From: Nocardioides albus
GTDB taxonomy: Bacteria; Actinomycetota; Actinomycetes; Propionibacteriales; Nocardioidaceae
Length of the DNA: 64,000 nt
Direction of reading: 5' to 3'
NCBI RefSeq assembly: GCF_014648255.1
Contig: NZ_BMQT01000012.1
Span: 62,001 to 126,000, forward strand
Position numbers and translations under genes: made by a program. The first letter of the stretch is position 1. The number at the start of each line of letters is the position of its first letter. Shown piece after piece: positions 8,335-17,308 of the stretch. The notes below the pieces were generated by a model. The model saw nothing but the letters and a program-made list of their open reading frames with translations, was not told the DNA's origin and searched no databases.

Positions 8335-9147
8335 ATGTCCGTTCTCGCCCCGTTGTCGCATGCCCTCGCCGCCGTCCTCGCCGGCGCCCACCACGTCCTC
8401 GCCTCCATCGGCCCGAACGCCAGCTGGCTGCTTGCCATCGCAGCCCTCGTGGTGCTGGTCCGGCTCGCTCTCCTCCCGCTCACGATCCGCGGCGTACGCC
8501 ACGCTCACGCCTCCGCCCGGGCGCGCCCACAGCTCCAGGCCCTCACGAAGAAGTACGCCAAGAAGGGATCGTCCGGGAGCCCCAGCCAGGACGACGTGAT
8601 GGCGATGATGGCGGAGCGGCGCAAGATCAACGAGGAGCACGGCGTACCCCGCTTCGCGATGCTCGCCGCCTTCGCCCAGCTGCCGATCTTCCTGGCGCTC
8701 TACCATCTGCTCTCCGACGTCAGCCGGGACACTGCGGTCGGCGCGATGAACGACTCGCTGGTCGCCTCGCTCGGGTCAGCCACCTTCCTCGGCACGCCGC
8801 TCACCGGCCACGGCTACCTCACCGGCGACACCGCCCACCTGGTGATCACTCTCGGTCTCGCCGCGACCGCTGCGCTGGTCAGCTACCTCAGCCAGCGTCT
8901 GTGGGTGCTCCCCAACATGGTCCGCGCCGACCTGCCCGAGTCGATGATCCGGATGCAAGAGCTCATGCCCGTCATCTCCGCCGTCGGAATGCTCCTCGCC
9001 GGCAGCACCGTCCCGCTCGCGCTGCTCGTCTACTGGGTCATCAGCGGCCTGTGGACCGCCGGCCAAGCCGCCGTCATCCACCACAGGTTCCCCACCCCCG
9101 GCTCCCCCGCCGCTGAGCGCCGCACGCTCAGGCTGCAGCCGGCCTGA
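8335..9147 (+). CDS. YidC/Oxa1-family membrane insertase (paralogue)
   Basis: A 270-residue protein with five hydrophobic segments and the family landmarks: a charged cytosolic loop with paired Lys-Lys between the first two helices, FAQLPIFLALY, and the last helix region LYWVISGLW-like. It lacks the long basic tail of the main housekeeping YidC and lies away from rpmH-rnpA, so I take it as a second copy. It should insert membrane proteins; its clients are unknown. It ends 16 bp before a palindromic terminator. Confidence 0.85.
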   Translation: MSVLAPLSHALAAVLAGAHHVLASIGPNASWLLAIAALVVLVRLALLPLTIRGVRHAHASARARPQLQALTKKYAKKGSSGSPSQDDVMAMMAERRKINEEHGVPRFAMLAAFAQLPIFLALYHLLSDVSRDTAVGAMNDSLVASLGSATFLGTPLTGHGYLTGDTAHLVITLGLAATAALVSYLSQRLWVLPNMVRADLPESMIRMQELMPVISAVGMLLAGSTVPLALLVYWVISGLWTAGQAAVIHHRFPTPGSPAAERRTLRLQPA

Positions 9148-9162
9148 CCCGGTCGGTCCGGG

Positions 9163-9210
9163 AGTTGTGAAGCTGAGAGTGGTCTATAGGCCACTCTCAG
9201 CTTCACAACT
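9163..9210. terminator. Bidirectional terminator palindrome, family B copy 1
   Basis: A 48-bp hairpin with 20-bp perfect arms (9163-9182, 9191-9210) and an 8-nt loop, between convergent yidC-like and fadA6 genes. Nearly the same 48 bp occurs at 26263-26310. Confidence 0.85.
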
Positions 9211-9216
9211 TCAGGA

Positions 9217-10365
9217 TCACAGCCGCTCGATGATGGTGACGTTGGCCTGGCCGCCGCCCTCGCACATCGTCTGCAGGCCGTAGCGGCCGCCGGTGCGCTC
9301 GAGCTCGTTGAGGAGCGTTGTCATCAGCCGGGCGCCGGTGGCGCCGATGGGGTGGCCGAGGGCGATGCCGCCGCCGTTGACGTTCACCTTCGAGTGCGGG
9401 ACGTCGAGCTCCTTCATCCACGCCAGGACGACGGAGGCGAAGGCCTCGTTGCACTCGAACAGGTCGATGTCGTCGACCGTCAGACCGGTCTTGGCCAAGG
9501 CGTGACGGGTGGCCTCGATCGGGCCGGTGAGCATCCAGACCGGGTCGTCGCCGCGGACCGAGAGGTGGTGGATGCGTGCGCGCGGGGTGAGCCCGTGGTC
9601 ACGGACGGCGGCCTCGGAGGCGATCAGCAGCGCCGAGGAGGCGTCGCAGATCTGCGAGGCGACGGCTGCGGTGATCCGGCCGCCCGGAGCGAGCGGCTCC
9701 AGGGAGGCCATCTTCTCGAGCGAGGTCTCACGCGGGCACTGGTCGACGGTGAAGTCACCGATTGGCACGATCTCCCGGTCGAACCGCCCCTCGGCGATCG
9801 CGGCCTTGGCACGCTGGTGCGAAGCGAGGGCATACGCCTCCATGTCCTCCCGCGAGATGTCCCACTTCTCCGCGATCATCTCGGCGGAGCGGAACTGGGA
9901 GACCTCCTGGTCGCCGTAGCGCTTCACCCAGCCCGGCGACTCGGCGAACGGAGTGGTGAACCCGTACTGCTGTCCCACCAGCATCGCCGCCGAGATCGGG
10001 ATCGCGGACATGTTCTGCAGCCCACCTGCGACGACCAGATCCTGCGTACCCGACATCACACCCTGAGCCGCGAAGTGCACCGCCTGCTGGGAGGAGCCGC
10101 ACTGCCGGTCGATGGTCACGCCCGGTACGTGGTCGGGCAGCCCGGCCACCAGCCACGCGGTCCGTGCGACGTCGCCCGCCTGCCCGCCGATGGTGTCGCA
10201 GCACCCCATGATCACGTCGTCGACGGCTCCCGCGTCGATCCCGGTGCGGTCGACGAGCGCCGTCAGCGAGTGCGCCCCCAGATCGGCCGGATGCACCTCC
10301 GCAAGCGCTCCCCCGCGCTTCCCAACCGCCGTACGAACCGCATCGATGATGAATGCCTCACCCAT
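9217..10365 (-). CDS. fadA6: FadA6, steroid-ring beta-ketothiolase
   Basis: A 382-residue thiolase. The nucleophile is C89 in DRQCGSS; the His motif is GGGIALGHPIGATG and the second Cys is in MCEGGG. The N-terminus (IDAVRTAVGKRGGALA) and the long internal stretches match FadA6 of M. tuberculosis as I recall it. FadA6 cleaves the acyl-CoA made after the last steroid ring is opened by IpdAB. It lies downstream of fadE30-ipdF on the same strand, 155 bp after ipdF, and is probably part of that operon. Full length. Confidence 0.88.
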   Translation of the reverse strand: MGEAFIIDAVRTAVGKRGGALAEVHPADLGAHSLTALVDRTGIDAGAVDDVIMGCCDTIGGQAGDVARTAWLVAGLPDHVPGVTIDRQCGSSQQAVHFAAQGVMSGTQDLVVAGGLQNMSAIPISAAMLVGQQYGFTTPFAESPGWVKRYGDQEVSQFRSAEMIAEKWDISREDMEAYALASHQRAKAAIAEGRFDREIVPIGDFTVDQCPRETSLEKMASLEPLAPGGRITAAVASQICDASSALLIASEAAVRDHGLTPRARIHHLSVRGDDPVWMLTGPIEATRHALAKTGLTVDDIDLFECNEAFASVVLAWMKELDVPHSKVNVNGGGIALGHPIGATGARLMTTLLNELERTGGRYGLQTMCEGGGQANVTIIERL

Positions 10366-10403
10366 GTGAACTCCTGATCTCCGCCGAAAGGTCGATTTTT
10401 GAC

Positions 10404-10516
10404 GCCGAAACGTCAGTAGTTGGGCTCGAGACGTCGATTTCTGGCGCCGAGGGGATCAGGAACTGACTCCTCGGCGTCAGGAACTGACTTCTCGGCGTCG
10501 AGAACTGACTTCTCGG
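10404..10516. repeat. Short tandem repeats plus a shared GCCGAAACGTCA module
   Basis: The gap between ipdF and fadA6 holds one copy of GCCGAAACGTCA (10404-10415), also found at 1535. It is followed by two 21-bp direct repeats and a partial third (10457-10477, 10478-10498, 10499-10516), each built on GAACTGACTTCTCGG. No open frame or clear hairpin terminator is seen here. Confidence 0.65.
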
Positions 10517-10520
10517 GGGG

Positions 10521-11315
10521 TTAGGCATGTTGGCTGCTCACCGAGACGACCTCGCCGGTCATGTACGACGCGTAGTCGCTGGCCAGGAAGACCATCACGT
10601 TGGCGACCTCCCAGGGCGCGGCCGCGCGGCCGAAGGCCTCACGGCCCTTGAGCTCCACCAGGAGCTCGGGGCTCGTCACCTTCTCCAGGAACGGGTGCAT
10701 CGCCAGCGACGGCGAGACCGCGTTTACCCGGATGCCGTGGGGGGCGAGATCGGCGGCGGCGGAGCGGGTCAGCGCCATCACGCCGGCCTTCGCCGCGGCG
10801 TAGTGCGCCTGGCCCTCCTGGGCTCGCCAGCCGATGACGGAGGCGTTGTTGACGATCACGCCGCGCTTCCCGGCGGCCACGAACCGCTGCCCGACCGCGC
10901 GGATGCACCGGAACGTCCCGGTCAGAGTGATGTCGAGGACCTTGGACCACTGGTCGTCCGTCATCTCGAGCACCGAGGCGGTGCCACCGAGGCCGGCGTT
11001 GTTGATCATCACGTCGACGCCGTCGTACGGCTCGGCCGCATCGAGCAGCGCCTGCACCTGGTCCTCCTGCGTGACGTCGCAGGTCACGGCCGTGATCCGG
11101 TCCTCCCCGAACTCCTCGGCGAGCGCGTCGCGCGACTCCTTGAGCCGGCGCTCGTGGGTGTCGGACATGACGACCGCCTCGGCGCCCTCCTCGAGCACCT
11201 TACGAACCACAGCAGCGCCGATCCCGGCGCCCGCCGCGGCGGTCACGACGACGACCCGGCCGTGGAGGAGCGAGTGGCCGGGGACGTACGCGGGGGTGGG
11301 CTGTTCGAGCTTCAT
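10521..11315 (-). CDS. ipdF: IpdF, SDR acting on the 5-hydroxy/oxo group of HIP-CoA
   Basis: A 264-residue SDR. The cofactor site is TAAAGAGIG instead of the common TGxxxGIG, an oddity shared with M. tuberculosis IpdF (Rv3559c). NNAG and Y-x-x-x-K (HYAAAKAG) are intact. IpdF is assigned to the redox step at C5 during HIP-CoA beta-oxidation. The ATG at 11315 overlaps the fadE30 stop by 4 bp, so both are translated together. Confidence 0.9.
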   Translation of the reverse strand: MKLEQPTPAYVPGHSLLHGRVVVVTAAAGAGIGAAVVRKVLEEGAEAVVMSDTHERRLKESRDALAEEFGEDRITAVTCDVTQEDQVQALLDAAEPYDGVDVMINNAGLGGTASVLEMTDDQWSKVLDITLTGTFRCIRAVGQRFVAAGKRGVIVNNASVIGWRAQEGQAHYAAAKAGVMALTRSAAADLAPHGIRVNAVSPSLAMHPFLEKVTSPELLVELKGREAFGRAAAPWEVANVMVFLASDYASYMTGEVVSVSSQHA

Positions 11316-12490
11316 GCACGAGCCTCTCGTGGCAGGCCGAGCACACGCTCGGCGATGATGTTCCGTTGGATCTCGTCCGAGCCGCCGTAGATGGTGTCGG
11401 CGCGGGAGAAGAGGTAGAGCGACTGCAGCCGGTCGAGCGCGTAGCCCTCGCCGGTGGTCAGGCCGGCGAGCCCGACGACGTCCATCGCCAGCTCACCGAG
11501 CTCGCGGTGCCAGCGGGCCCACAGCAGCTTGGAGACGCTCGCCTCCGGGCCCGAGGAGCCGGAGTCGTACGCAGAGAGCGTCCGCAGCGCATGGAGTCGG
11601 AGCACCTCCAACCCGACGTGGGCCTGGGCGAGGCGATCCGCGATGTCCGGGGCATCGATGACACCGGAGGTCCGGGCCGCCTCCTCGACCGTCGCCAGCT
11701 CGCGGGCGAAGCCGACCTGCTGGCCGATCGTGGAGACGCCGCGCTCGAAACCGAGTGTCGCCATGGCGACCTTCCAGCCGTCGCCGGGCTCTCCGACCAC
11801 CAGGTCGGCCGAGGTCACGGCGCCGTCGAAGAAGACCTCGTTGAACTCCGAGGTGCCGGTCAGCTGCTGGATCGGGCGCACGTCGACGCCGGACTGCTGC
11901 ATCGGGACCAGCAGGTAGGACAAGCCGTGGTGGCGTTCGGAGCCAGGCGTCGTACGGCACACCACGAAGCACCAGTCGGACAGGTGGGCGTTCGAGGTCC
12001 ACACCTTCTGCCCGTCGACGACCCACTGGTCGCCGTCGAGCCTGGCCCGGGTGCGCACCCCGGCCAGGTCGGAGCCCGCGCCCGGCTCGGAGTAGCCCTG
12101 GCACCAGAGCTCTTCCACGGCCACGATCTTCGGGAGGAACCGCTCCTTCTGGGTGTCGGTCCCGTGGGCGATCAAGGTGGGTCCGAGCAGCTCCTCGCCG
12201 AGATGGTTGATCCGGACGGGGGCGTCTGCCCGGGCGTACTCCTCGTGGAAGATCACCTGCTGGAACAGCGGCAGGCCGCGCCCGCCGTGCTCCTCGGGCC
12301 AGCCCAGACAGGTCCAGCCGTGCTCGGCCAGGTAGCGGTTCCACGCCAGCCGCCCCTGGTACGACTCGTGGTCACGCCCGTTCCCGCCGGTGCCGCGCAA
12401 CGCCGCCCACTCGCCGACCAGATGGTCGGCCAGCCACTCGCGCACCTCGGCACGGAACGCCTCGTCCTCTGCGGAGTAGGTCAGGTCCAT
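11312..12490 (-). CDS. fadE30: FadE30, acyl-CoA dehydrogenase for the HIP propionyl chain
   Basis: A 392-residue acyl-CoA dehydrogenase. YSEPGAGSDLAG is the flavin-binding signature and GGSDEIQRNIIAERVLGLP the C-terminal one. In M. tuberculosis FadE30 starts beta-oxidation of the propanoate side chain on HIP-CoA. It is the first gene of fadE30-ipdF-fadA6, 18 bp from a KstR2-type operator shared with a divergent echA-fadE31 unit. ATG 12490 was chosen over a longer frame that would run across the operator. Confidence 0.9.
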   Translation of the reverse strand: MDLTYSAEDEAFRAEVREWLADHLVGEWAALRGTGGNGRDHESYQGRLAWNRYLAEHGWTCLGWPEEHGGRGLPLFQQVIFHEEYARADAPVRINHLGEELLGPTLIAHGTDTQKERFLPKIVAVEELWCQGYSEPGAGSDLAGVRTRARLDGDQWVVDGQKVWTSNAHLSDWCFVVCRTTPGSERHHGLSYLLVPMQQSGVDVRPIQQLTGTSEFNEVFFDGAVTSADLVVGEPGDGWKVAMATLGFERGVSTIGQQVGFARELATVEEAARTSGVIDAPDIADRLAQAHVGLEVLRLHALRTLSAYDSGSSGPEASVSKLLWARWHRELGELAMDVVGLAGLTTGEGYALDRLQSLYLFSRADTIYGGSDEIQRNIIAERVLGLPREARA

Positions 12491-12507
12491 GCCGGACAAC
12501 CTACCAA

Positions 12508-12525
12508 ACCAAGCACTTGTTTGGT
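12508..12525. promoter_or_regulatory. KstR2-type operator (fadE30 / echA divergent promoter)
   Basis: ACCAAGCACTTGTTTGGT, embedded in a larger palindrome CTACCAAAC...GTTTGGTAG (12501-12527). It also matches exactly the published mycobacterial KstR2 consensus AnCAAGnnCTTGnT. It lies 17 bp from the fadE30 start and 12 bp from the echA start. Confidence 0.9.
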
Positions 12526-12537
12526 AGCGTCTGCGGC

Positions 12538-13383
12538 ATGAGCGCCACTCCAACCGAGACCAGTGTCGTGACGTACGAGACCCACGGACCCGTCGCGGTG
12601 GTCCGGCTGAACCGCCCCGAATACCGCAACGCCCAGAACTCGAAGGTGACCTACGCACTCGACGAGGCGTTCACGCGCGCGACCAACGATGACGAGATCA
12701 AGGTGATCGTCCTCGGCGGCAACGGCAAGCACTTCTGCGCCGGCCACGACATCGGCACCCCGGGCCGCGACATCGACGAGAGCTTCGAGCGCAAGGCCGT
12801 GATGTGGTGGGACCACGTCGGCAAGGAGGGCGTCGACTCCCGCTTCGCGCGCGAGTCCGAGGTCTACCTCGGCATGTGCCGCCGCTGGCGCGAGCTGCCG
12901 AAGCCGACGATCGCGATGGTGCAGGGCGCCTGCATCGCCGGCGGCCTGATGCTGGCCTGGTCCTGCGACTTCATCGTCGCCTCCGACGACGCGTTCTTCT
13001 CCGACCCGGTGGTCAAGATGGGCATCCCCGGCGTCGAGTACTTTGCCCACCCGTGGGTCACCAACCCCCGCGCCGCCAAGGAGATGCTCTTCACCGGCGG
13101 CCGGTTCTCTGCTTCACAGGCGGAGAGGTGGGGCATGGTCAACCACGTCGTACCCCGCGACGACCTCGAGTCCGAGACGCTCGCGCTCGCCGGCAAGATC
13201 GCCGAGATGCCACGCCTGGGGCTCGCGCTGGCCAAGAAGGCGGTCAACCAGGCCGAGGACCTGATGGGCATGCGCGCCGGGATGGACTCGGTCTTCGGTC
13301 TTCACCACGCCGCGCACGCCCACAACGCAGAAGTCGGCCAGGACTCGCTCGCGGGGATGAACGCGAAGGCGATGAAGCAGTGA
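12538..13383 (+). CDS. Enoyl-CoA hydratase/isomerase family protein of the steroid regulon
   Basis: A 281-residue crotonase. HFCAGHDIG and GACIAGGLML are the two oxyanion-hole segments. It is longer than typical hydratases because of an insert near residues 80-115 containing WWDHVGKEG. It overlaps fadE31 (GTGA) and starts just behind the KstR2 operator, so it should hydrate the enoyl-CoA made by a neighbouring FadE. I do not assign an echA number. Confidence 0.82.
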   Translation: MSATPTETSVVTYETHGPVAVVRLNRPEYRNAQNSKVTYALDEAFTRATNDDEIKVIVLGGNGKHFCAGHDIGTPGRDIDESFERKAVMWWDHVGKEGVDSRFARESEVYLGMCRRWRELPKPTIAMVQGACIAGGLMLAWSCDFIVASDDAFFSDPVVKMGIPGVEYFAHPWVTNPRAAKEMLFTGGRFSASQAERWGMVNHVVPRDDLESETLALAGKIAEMPRLGLALAKKAVNQAEDLMGMRAGMDSVFGLHHAAHAHNAEVGQDSLAGMNAKAMKQ

Positions 13384-14519
13384 CTTTCGACCAGGGGACT
13401 CTCGAGTTCACCGAAGCCGAGGAGACGTTCCGCCTCGAGGCCCGTGACTGGCTCGCCGCCAACAACCCCGGCCGACTGCCCTCGATGGACACCGCCGAAG
13501 GCGCCGCGGCCCACCGCGACTGGGAGCGCACCCTGGCCTCCGGTCGTTGGTCGGTGGTGACCTGGCCCGAGGCGTACGGCGGTCGCGATGCGTCGCTGAC
13601 CGAGTGGGTCATCTTCGAGGAGGAGTACTATCTCGCCGGCGCCCCGACCCGCATCTCGCAAAACGGCATCTCGCTGCTCGCACCGATCATCTTCGGCCAC
13701 GGGACCGAGGAGCAGAAGGAGCGCTACCTGCGCGACATGACCGACGGGACGCTCGTCTGGGCGCAGGCGTGGTCCGAGCCGGAAGCGGGCTCTGACCTGG
13801 CTTCGCTCCGCGCGACGGCGACACAGGTCGAGGGCGGTTGGAAGCTCAACGGACAGAAGACCTGGAGCAGCCGGGCGCCGTTCGCCGACCGCGGCTTCGG
13901 CCTCTTCCGCTCGGATCCGTCCGCCGAGCGGCACCGGGGCCTGACGTACTTCCTCTTCGACCTCTCGGCCGACGGCGTCACGGTCCGCCCGATCGACCAG
14001 CTCGACGGCACCCCCGGCTTCGCCGAGATCTTCTTCGACGACGTCTTCGTGCCCGACGAGGACGTGCTCGGCGGCGTCGGCGACGGCTGGAAGGTCGCGA
14101 TGTCGACTGCCGGTAACGAGCGGGGTCTCTCGCTGCGCTCGCCGGGTCGGTTCTGCGCCGCCGCCGACCGTCTTCTCGACCTGTGGCAGACCGATCCGCA
14201 ACCGCATCTGCGCGATCAGGTCGTCGACGCCTGGATCGGCGCCGAGGCCTATCGCCTCTACACCTGGGGCGCCGTCACCCACGTCGAGGCCGGCGGCTCG
14301 GTCGGCGCCGAGGGCTCGATCAACAAGCTCTGGTGGTCCGACCTCGATCTCTCCCTGCACGAGACCGCGCTCGACCTGCTCGGCGCCGACGCCGAGCTCG
14401 AAGGCCCGTGCCTCGACGACTATCTCTTCTCCCTGTCCGGCCCGATCTACGCCGGCACCAACCAGATCCAGCGCAACATCGTCGCCGAGCGGATTCTGGG
14501 GCTCCCCCGGCTCGGCTAG
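13380..14519 (+). CDS. fadE31: FadE31-like acyl-CoA dehydrogenase
   Basis: A 379-residue acyl-CoA dehydrogenase, starting at GTG inside the echA stop (GTGA). WSEPEAGSDLASLRATAT is the flavin signature and GTNQIQRNIVAERILGLP closes the protein. The WPEAYGGRDA and GLFRSDPSAERHRGLTYF stretches resemble FadE31 of M. tuberculosis. It is presumed to act in breakdown of the opened C/D ring chain. A hairpin follows at 14538. Confidence 0.8.
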   Translation: MTFDQGTLEFTEAEETFRLEARDWLAANNPGRLPSMDTAEGAAAHRDWERTLASGRWSVVTWPEAYGGRDASLTEWVIFEEEYYLAGAPTRISQNGISLLAPIIFGHGTEEQKERYLRDMTDGTLVWAQAWSEPEAGSDLASLRATATQVEGGWKLNGQKTWSSRAPFADRGFGLFRSDPSAERHRGLTYFLFDLSADGVTVRPIDQLDGTPGFAEIFFDDVFVPDEDVLGGVGDGWKVAMSTAGNERGLSLRSPGRFCAAADRLLDLWQTDPQPHLRDQVVDAWIGAEAYRLYTWGAVTHVEAGGSVGAEGSINKLWWSDLDLSLHETALDLLGADAELEGPCLDDYLFSLSGPIYAGTNQIQRNIVAERILGLPRLG

Positions 14520-14537
14520 CGAACTGTTGCTCAGACG

Positions 14538-14564
14538 AGGGGCGTTCGTGAACGAATCGCCCCT
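14538..14564 (+). terminator. Probable terminator hairpin after fadE31
   Basis: AGGGGCG and CGCCCCT flank a TTCGT/ACGAA inner stem, imperfect by one position, 19 bp after the fadE31 stop. No T-run follows. Confidence 0.55.
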
Positions 14565-14642
14565 GCACACCACCCCCGGGTATGGCAGCATCCGTGCACC
14601 CGGATCTACCGGGCTCGGGCACACACTCGGAGCAACACCTTC

Positions 14643-15449
14643 ATGAGAATCACCCCCACACGCTTTCTCGGTGTGCTTGCGGGCTTGGTGCTGGTGGCCG
14701 GTACCGCCGGCGCCACGCCGGCGGCCACCTGGCAGATAGGCACCAACCAGCAAACCGCGAAGTCGCTGGACACGACGGTCACGGTGACGGCCAGGATTCC
14801 GTCGACTGTCACGCTCAGCAACGCGTCGTCGACCACCGTCCCGGTCGATCTGACGTGGTCGACGACGGCCGATCGGCTCGAGTTCACCGATGACCTGGTG
14901 CAACTGCGGATCGAGCAGACCGATGGATACGGACCGGTGAGCACGTCCGCGCAGGTCTCCACACCGACGGGCGCCGGTACGACGCGGATCAACGTGCCCA
15001 TGATGTCCAACCGTGGCCCGGCCCCGACGCTCAACGGGAAGTACGAGGTCTTCCTGGAAGTCGCCCGCGTGAGGGCACACTTCGACGAGGGTGCGGAGGC
15101 GTACGACGACTTCACCTTCGGCAACGTCAAGCTCGGGTCCTTCAGTGTGAAGACCAAGACCGAGGTTGCACTCGAGAGCGCTGGCACGACGAAGACCCTC
15201 CGGTTCTCCGGGTCTCTCCGGGCGCCCGGAGAGTACGGCCGCACCCAGGCCGTCCCGGGTGAACTCCTTCGGATCTACTTCGACCCCGCCGGCACCAGCC
15301 CCAAAGCGTTGCAGCGCAGCATCTACATGTCGGCCATCGGAACTTTCGATCTCATCGTTCCCCGGAAGGGCAAGGGGACCTGGTCACTCGCTTTCTCCGG
15401 ATCCACGACTTGGGCGGCGTCCTCCTCGAGCAAGGCGGTGGCGAGTTGA
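14643..15449 (+). CDS. Secreted beta-rich protein with a YFDPAG motif
   Basis: A 268-residue protein with a clear signal peptide (Arg, then a hydrophobic core to about residue 22, then AGATPAA). The mature part is rich in Val, Thr and Ser with alternating patterns, as in beta-sandwich domains. Near residue 215 it has IYFDPAGTSP, the same motif found three times in the next gene, with which it overlaps by 4 bp. It has no catalytic motif. It sits inside the steroid cluster but shows no KstR2 site. Possibly a surface or polymer-binding protein. Confidence 0.7.
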   Translation: MRITPTRFLGVLAGLVLVAGTAGATPAATWQIGTNQQTAKSLDTTVTVTARIPSTVTLSNASSTTVPVDLTWSTTADRLEFTDDLVQLRIEQTDGYGPVSTSAQVSTPTGAGTTRINVPMMSNRGPAPTLNGKYEVFLEVARVRAHFDEGAEAYDDFTFGNVKLGSFSVKTKTEVALESAGTTKTLRFSGSLRAPGEYGRTQAVPGELLRIYFDPAGTSPKALQRSIYMSAIGTFDLIVPRKGKGTWSLAFSGSTTWAASSSSKAVAS

Positions 15450-17239
15450 GAACGCCCCGCATCCTCAGTGGTCTCGTCGTACTCGCCCTCGCCGCGGGCG
15501 TAGGCCTCCTCTCGGTATCCCAGGACCGCGCCAAAGCAGCCCCCGTCATCAACGAGGTCACCCGGGAGTTCACCGACGGCGACGCCGTCGTGACCGCAAG
15601 GATCCGTGTCCAGGACGCGACCGCCAACGCTCGCGGGTGGTGGAACGCCACGGAGGAGAACGTCGTCGTCGACGTGCACTACGAGCACAACGGCACCTCA
15701 CTCCGGTTCGTGGACGAGGCGGGCAATCGGCCGACGATCTCGATCGCCCGGGCGGACGGAACATCGACTCTGTCGGACTGGACCCTGGCCTCCGTCGACA
15801 GCAGCCGCACCCGTGCGCGTGGCGTGCTCTACAACACCGATGGCCGGTTCTCCCTCAGCTTGACCCAGCACGTCATCGTCACCAAGGACGGGCGGGAGCA
15901 CGAGATCCGTCTCGACGCACCTCAGGCGATCGAGTTCGGGCTCAAACGTGACGTACGCATGGAGATGAATGTCGCTCCGCGAATCGCTCCGTCCGGAAAG
16001 ACCATGAAGGTCTTCGGCTCGATCAAAGCCACCGATGACGAATCCAGCTACGCGCCGGCCGCCGGCCGAACGGTTGACATATACCTAGACCCCACTGGCA
16101 CCGAAGCGAAGCGAAAGATCGCGACCGTGACCTCCTCATCCACAGGCGCTTTCTCCACGAGCTTCACGGCGACGACAAGTGGCGTCATCAGCGCCGTGTA
16201 CGCCGGTTCGGCGACCGAGATCGCTGCCGCGTTGGCCGAGGACATCCGGGTCCACCCCGGCACCGCCTATCGAGAGAAGACCGTCACGATCAAGGTCGGA
16301 GACGGCAGCATCAAAGCCCGCGTCTTCACGCCGACCAGCGTCACCGTAGGCACCAAACCAGTCGGCCTGCCCATCGATGTCGAATACATCGGCGGCTGGG
16401 ACCGGATCCGACTGTGGGGCGATGTCAAGATGTCCGTCTCGCCGCTCAAGGTGGGCTTTGGCGACCGTTTCGGGCCACACCTCATTCATACCCTCGACAG
16501 TTACACCGCTCGCGGAACGATCTGGATCGACGGCATGGCTCCGCCGGGCACCTACGCGATCAACCTCAACGGCACTGCGGTCGGCTCCATCGCCGTGAGG
16601 AAGGTGACGACGACCAGCATTCGGGCGACTCCTCCTGCTTCGACCACGAGCGTCCGGCACCGGATCGGCGGCACGGTCAAGGCCGTCAACCTCGCCTCGG
16701 GCACCTGGGCCCCCGCCTGGCGGCCGGTCGCCGGTCTGGGCGTGAGGCTCTACTTCGATCCGGCCGGAACGACAGGACCGCAATACCGAGCGACCGTGAA
16801 GACAAGCACGTCGGGGGCATATTCCTACTCCACCGCCGTCACCACGCCAGGCCGTTGGGTCGCCCGCTATCCCGGCTCGGCCTCATACGCCCCGTCCGAG
16901 GCGCTGACGACCACCAGGCAGGCGACCTTGGCGAGGATCAACGCGTCCACCAAGACGCCCCGACGCGGCGCACGGGTCACGTTCGCCGGCGACCTGAAGG
17001 CCGTCAAGAAGACCTCGGTCGGGCCGCGCTGGCGGCCTCTCGCACGGACTACGGTGAAGATCTACTTCGACCCGGCGGGCGCCGCCGGTCCCGCGCTGAA
17101 GCGCACGCTCACCACCACCTCGACCGGGATCTACCGCACGTCGATCCAGGTGCGGGCCAAGGGGTACTGGATCGTCAAGTACGCCGGAACGACGAGATAC
17201 GTACCAGCTTCACGCCGCGTCCTCGTCGATCCTCGCTGA
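15446..17239 (+). CDS. Secreted protein with three Ig-like YFDPAG repeats
   Basis: A 597-residue protein if started at the TTG that overlaps the previous stop (TTGA), with GGCGGTGG upstream. An N-terminal hydrophobic segment (LSGLVVLALAAGVGLL) gives a signal peptide. Three C-terminal repeats carry YLDPTG, YFDPAG and YFDPAG, each followed by a Thr-rich strand and a GYW/GRW-type turn, as in bacterial Ig-like surface repeats. The upstream gene has a fourth copy. No cell-wall sorting signal is present. Function unknown; an adhesin or surface-polymer partner would fit. The exact start is uncertain. Confidence 0.68.
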   Translation: MRTPRILSGLVVLALAAGVGLLSVSQDRAKAAPVINEVTREFTDGDAVVTARIRVQDATANARGWWNATEENVVVDVHYEHNGTSLRFVDEAGNRPTISIARADGTSTLSDWTLASVDSSRTRARGVLYNTDGRFSLSLTQHVIVTKDGREHEIRLDAPQAIEFGLKRDVRMEMNVAPRIAPSGKTMKVFGSIKATDDESSYAPAAGRTVDIYLDPTGTEAKRKIATVTSSSTGAFSTSFTATTSGVISAVYAGSATEIAAALAEDIRVHPGTAYREKTVTIKVGDGSIKARVFTPTSVTVGTKPVGLPIDVEYIGGWDRIRLWGDVKMSVSPLKVGFGDRFGPHLIHTLDSYTARGTIWIDGMAPPGTYAINLNGTAVGSIAVRKVTTTSIRATPPASTTSVRHRIGGTVKAVNLASGTWAPAWRPVAGLGVRLYFDPAGTTGPQYRATVKTSTSGAYSYSTAVTTPGRWVARYPGSASYAPSEALTTTRQATLARINASTKTPRRGARVTFAGDLKAVKKTSVGPRWRPLARTTVKIYFDPAGAAGPALKRTLTTTSTGIYRTSIQVRAKGYWIVKYAGTTRYVPASRRVLVDPR

Positions 17240-17250
17240 CGATGCCGTCG

Positions 17251-17281
17251 GAGCGCCGCCTGCAAGTCGCAGGCGGCGCTC
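17251..17281 (+). terminator. Intrinsic terminator after the Ig-like repeat gene
   Basis: A perfect 13-bp GC stem (17251-17263 / 17269-17281) with a 5-nt loop, followed by TGATGGTTTTC. It separates the secreted-protein pair from the KstR2-controlled fadE32 operon. Confidence 0.85.
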
Positions 17282-17308
17282 TGATGGTTTTCGGACGCCT
17301 TCTCGACG

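Noticed and set aside
10457..10516. Possible CRISPR array from 21-bp repeats
   Set aside because: Repeats touch each other with no spacers, only three units, and no cas genes are present.
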